Shown: positions 61,814 through 64,000 of the stretch, one piece after another
Position numbering within the stretch: position 1 is the stretch's first letter
Layout of the letters: each line of letters starts with the position of its first letter
NCBI RefSeq assembly: GCF_026013365.1
Contig: NZ_JAPDOE010000012.1
Span: forward strand, 101,330 to 165,329
Origin: Paenibacillus sp. LS1
GTDB lineage: Bacteria > Bacillota > Bacilli > Paenibacillales > Paenibacillaceae
DNA length: 64,000 bases
Direction: 5' to 3'
Position numbers and translations under genes: made by a program
Notes under the pieces: generated by a model
The model's input: the letters and a program-made list of their open reading frames with translations, nothing else
Database searches by the model: none
Told to the model about the DNA's origin: nothing

Positions 61814-62095
61814 CTATGTTTTATACCCCACAATGGCACGGAGCAATCTGTATACAATCCAGGTGAGCACACTGTACGCTGCGCCATAGATAAACCAAGC
61901 GCCTATGTTACTCCCCAATGTTGAAAGATCACTCGCGATATACAACAACGGCAGCATAAAAGATAGAATCAGCGTTCCCCAAAGTCTAATCCACTTAGCG
62001 AAATAACTGCCTATTCCAAGCACCACAGCAATGATGGGACATAATATTAAGACGGCAAACAGCGGATTCATATGATCAAACCACCAGTAAATCAT
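61814..62095 (-). CDS. Small membrane protein, possible DUF2651 family
   Basis: A 93-residue protein with three transmembrane helices (about 12-30, 36-54 and 65-85). MNPLFAVLILCPIIAVVLGI after the short head resembles YbeF/DUF2651. It starts at an ATG 9 bp after GGAGG. No function is known. Confidence 0.65.
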   Translation of the reverse strand: MIYWWFDHMNPLFAVLILCPIIAVVLGIGSYFAKWIRLWGTLILSFMLPLLYIASDLSTLGSNIGAWFIYGAAYSVLTWIVYRLLRAIVGYKT

Positions 62096-62194
62096 GCACG
62101 ACTACCTCCACCCTTTTCATAGCATGGTCCATGTTGTGTCTTTGAGTTTATTGTACTCTTTTTCCAAATTTCAATATGTATGATATGTTGCAAA

Positions 62195-62237
62195 ATTAAA
62201 AAACCAGCGTCCTGTAAAAAAAACAGAATACTGGTTT
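62195..62237 (-). terminator. Terminator of the GNAT gene
   Basis: AAACCAG...CTGT pairs with ACAG...CTGGTTT with three mismatches, followed on the minus strand by T6. It is 15 bp past the GNAT stop. Confidence 0.78.
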
Positions 62238-62252
62238 CTCATATGGATCAAT

Positions 62253-62708
62253 TTAAATTGTTTTCGTCATAAATGCGCTATTCGGGTCCAATATATAATC
62301 TGCGAATGGTTCGCAATATTCGAATCCGAAATCTTCATACAACTTCCGTGCCGGAATAAATGAGTCCATTGAGCCCGTCTCCAGACTGACTCGCTTATAA
62401 CCGCGTTCTACAGCAACGTCCATAATATGAGCCAAAATTTTTCTTGCTACGCCTTTTCTCAAGTGAGCCGAAGCCGTGCGCATTGATTTCAATTCGGCAT
62501 GTTCCGAATTAAGTTCTTTGATAGCCCCGCAACCGAGCAAGTCGTCCCCTTCCCATGCACACCAGAAAGTAATTTCGGGCTTCTTGAGTCCATCCAGATT
62601 CAACGCATGAATACTCTCTGGAGGTGAATCCGCTGCCATCCCTTGCAAGTGCTCTGCAATTAATGCCTTAACTTGTATTCCACTCAAATCATCCACTTTG
62701 ATCTCCAA
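62253..62708 (-). CDS. GNAT family N-acetyltransferase
   Basis: A 151-residue acetyltransferase with MRTASAHLRKGVARKILAHI near 75-94 (CoA loop) and VSLETGSMDSFIPARKLYED near 105-124. It resembles the YtlI/PaiA-like small-substrate group. It is monocistronic. Confidence 0.85.
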   Translation of the reverse strand: MEIKVDDLSGIQVKALIAEHLQGMAADSPPESIHALNLDGLKKPEITFWCAWEGDDLLGCGAIKELNSEHAELKSMRTASAHLRKGVARKILAHIMDVAVERGYKRVSLETGSMDSFIPARKLYEDFGFEYCEPFADYILDPNSAFMTKTI

Positions 62709-62963
62709 AACGTATCACTCCTGCTGACATTTTTATTGTATCTGTCATTGATTGTATATCGATTATTTCATATTACTACTGTGTCAGGTTTTGTGACAAG
62801 AGGCTGTTTATATCCACTGAAATAACCTATTGTGATTCACCTGTAATTTCCATTATGATGAGGCTATCATATGCCAAAGGGGCGAGGTCTATTGCGAAAT
62901 ATACATAGAGTTAAACGTGGAACTAAGGTGAAGCAAGCTTAACTTATTTTAAAGGAGACCCCT

Positions 62964-63539
62964 ATGACACTAACAACGGACAACCTGTTTTATAGCAAAC
63001 GATTAAAGATGACGCCACCACGTCCTGAAGACGTGCAGACGATGCTGCAATGGAACGAAGACCCGGAGTACCTTCGGAATGTAGATACCGACATTGCCAT
63101 TCCCTATTCGGAGAAACAGTTGGAGGATGAGGGAGAAACGAAGAATAAGGAAGTGTACTTCAGACTGCGCACGCATGAAGAGGATACGCTGATCGGTTTT
63201 GTCGTCATTCATAGCATTGAATGGAACAACCGCTGCGGACAGCTTGCCATTGGCATCGGACTTGCCCAACATCGCAACAAGGGATATGGTACGGAAGCGT
63301 TGAATCTTATTTTACGATATGCGTTCCATGAGATGAATCTGGACCGGGTTGGCCTCGATGTCATCGCCTACAATGCCAAAGCAATCCGTTCCTATGAGAA
63401 GGTGGGTTTTCAGTTGGAAGGTAGGGCGCGCTCAGCTGTATATCGTGATGGTAAGCGTTACGACCGCTTAATGATGGGAATCCTAAAACAAGAATGGGAA
63501 ACACACAATCAGATCCATACGGAGGGTGAACAACGATGA
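62964..63539 (+). CDS. GNAT family acetyltransferase, RimJ/RimL type
   Basis: A 191-residue acetyltransferase with SKRLKMTPPRPEDVQTMLQW near 10-29, the CoA loop GIGLAQHRNKGYGTEALNLI near 97-116 and VIAYNAKAIRSYEKVGFQLE near 132-151. RBS AAAGGAG precedes ATG. It overlaps the next gene by 4 bp (ATGA) and is probably cotranscribed with it. The substrate is unknown. Confidence 0.88.
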   Translation: MTLTTDNLFYSKRLKMTPPRPEDVQTMLQWNEDPEYLRNVDTDIAIPYSEKQLEDEGETKNKEVYFRLRTHEEDTLIGFVVIHSIEWNNRCGQLAIGIGLAQHRNKGYGTEALNLILRYAFHEMNLDRVGLDVIAYNAKAIRSYEKVGFQLEGRARSAVYRDGKRYDRLMMGILKQEWETHNQIHTEGEQR

Positions 63540-63883
63540 CCAAGAATGCAGAAGTCACTGAGTTTATTGAACAGATTCAGATTCCCTGGCAAGTAGAAGT
63601 CGCTGGACAACTGCGCCAGTTAGTGCATGATACCATCCCTGACGTACAGGAACGCGTGCAATACAAGAAACCTCATTTTTTGAAAAACGGAAAGTACGCT
63701 GCGGTCATCTCGCCATCCAAACAGGCCGTATCCTTCACCATCTTCCATGCAACCGGACTTGATCTACCCGATGGAATATTCGAAGGCCCGGAAGAGCGTA
63801 AAACGATCAAGCTCAAGGAAAAAGATACGCCGGACTATGAGTGGCTGGCGGGACTGCTGAAGCAGGCATCTGCGGAATTGTAG
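63536..63883 (+). CDS. DUF1801 domain protein
   Basis: A 115-residue protein with the DUF1801 core VTEFIEQIQIPWQVEVAGQL near 7-26, RVQYKKPHF near 41 and AAVISPSKQAVSFTIFHAT near 55-73. DUF1801 proteins resemble YdhG and iron-chaperone-like folds but have no firm function. It overlaps the upstream GNAT gene by 4 bp. The remaining 117 bases of the window show no gene. Confidence 0.82.
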   Translation: MTKNAEVTEFIEQIQIPWQVEVAGQLRQLVHDTIPDVQERVQYKKPHFLKNGKYAAVISPSKQAVSFTIFHATGLDLPDGIFEGPEERKTIKLKEKDTPDYEWLAGLLKQASAEL

Positions 63884-64000
63884 ACGAATTTAGTGAAGAG
63901 GCTAGGCGCATACGAAGCAATAGTAACTTAGGTGGTAATGTGTGGAACGTATGGTGTGTACGGGATGAGTTAGGTTTGAGCGCAGTGCTAACGAATCGGA

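Noticed and set aside
1..64000. CRISPR arrays, tRNA or rRNA genes and intact transposases
   Set aside because: I looked for regular direct repeats, tRNA-like cloverleaf ends and transposase motifs and found none that stand up.

Overview
The window looks like chromosomal DNA of a Paenibacillus-type low-to-mid GC Gram-positive. The evidence is strong AGGAGG-type ribosome binding sites with frequent GTG and TTG starts, lipobox lipoproteins, CcpA-type cre sites, Bacillus-type Fur boxes, large plant-polysaccharide enzymes (GH2, GH127, PL1) and many small lipoproteins and acetyltransferases. I see no rRNA, tRNA, CRISPR array or intact insertion sequence. The genus is an inference; Gram-positive affiliation is well supported.

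Layout. Bases 1-5000 hold a minus-strand ter operon (terB, three terD, a two-domain TerA-like gene, terC) with its terminator. Then come a divergent galactokinase and a plus-strand metalloprotease/MerR-TipAS pair. From 8.4 to 16.7 kb lies an accessory region: a NERD-domain superfamily I helicase, an AT-rich pair of unknown secreted and membrane proteins, a PLD-nuclease/DEAD helicase whose start runs into a membrane-protein remnant, a WXG100-type polymorphic toxin with a presumed immunity gene, a lipoprotein and a 27-residue membrane peptide. An ATP-grasp protein, a VOC protein, a DUF4362 lipoprotein, an RCC1-repeat surface protein and a 1160-residue GH2 beta-galactosidase follow.

The centre (24.6-40.6 kb) is a complete iron-scavenging locus. 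Eight overlapping minus-strand genes encode an ATP-grasp ligase, diaminobutyrate aminotransferase, MFS exporter, three IucA/IucC (NIS) siderophore synthetases, a SbnG-type citrate synthase and a SbnH-type PLP decarboxylase. A four-gene Fe-siderophore ABC importer lies just upstream. Each transcription unit has its own Fur box. The gene set resembles the staphyloferrin B (sbn) pathway, but the diaminopropionate genes sbnA/sbnB are replaced by diaminobutyrate supply plus an ATP-grasp ligase (a vibrioferrin PvsA-like idea). It therefore probably makes a different carboxylate siderophore.

The right third holds a pectate lyase, two secreted paralogues of unknown function flanking an SDR/TetR pair, an xpaC / VWA-binding-protein / telA operon, an Uma2 nuclease, a GH127 beta-L-arabinofuranosidase with divergent AraC regulator, a 2,3-butanediol-type dehydrogenase with divergent LysR regulator, a chemoreceptor, an amino-acid permease, three GNAT acetyltransferases and a DUF1801 gene.

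Two copies of a MITE-like element (36021-36243 and 54150-54340) share near-identical terminal inverted repeats. Each sits in the same orientation directly upstream of a ribosome binding site: one in the siderophore operon leader, one in the GH127 leader. A second, unrelated intergenic inverted-repeat cluster lies at 50854-51048.
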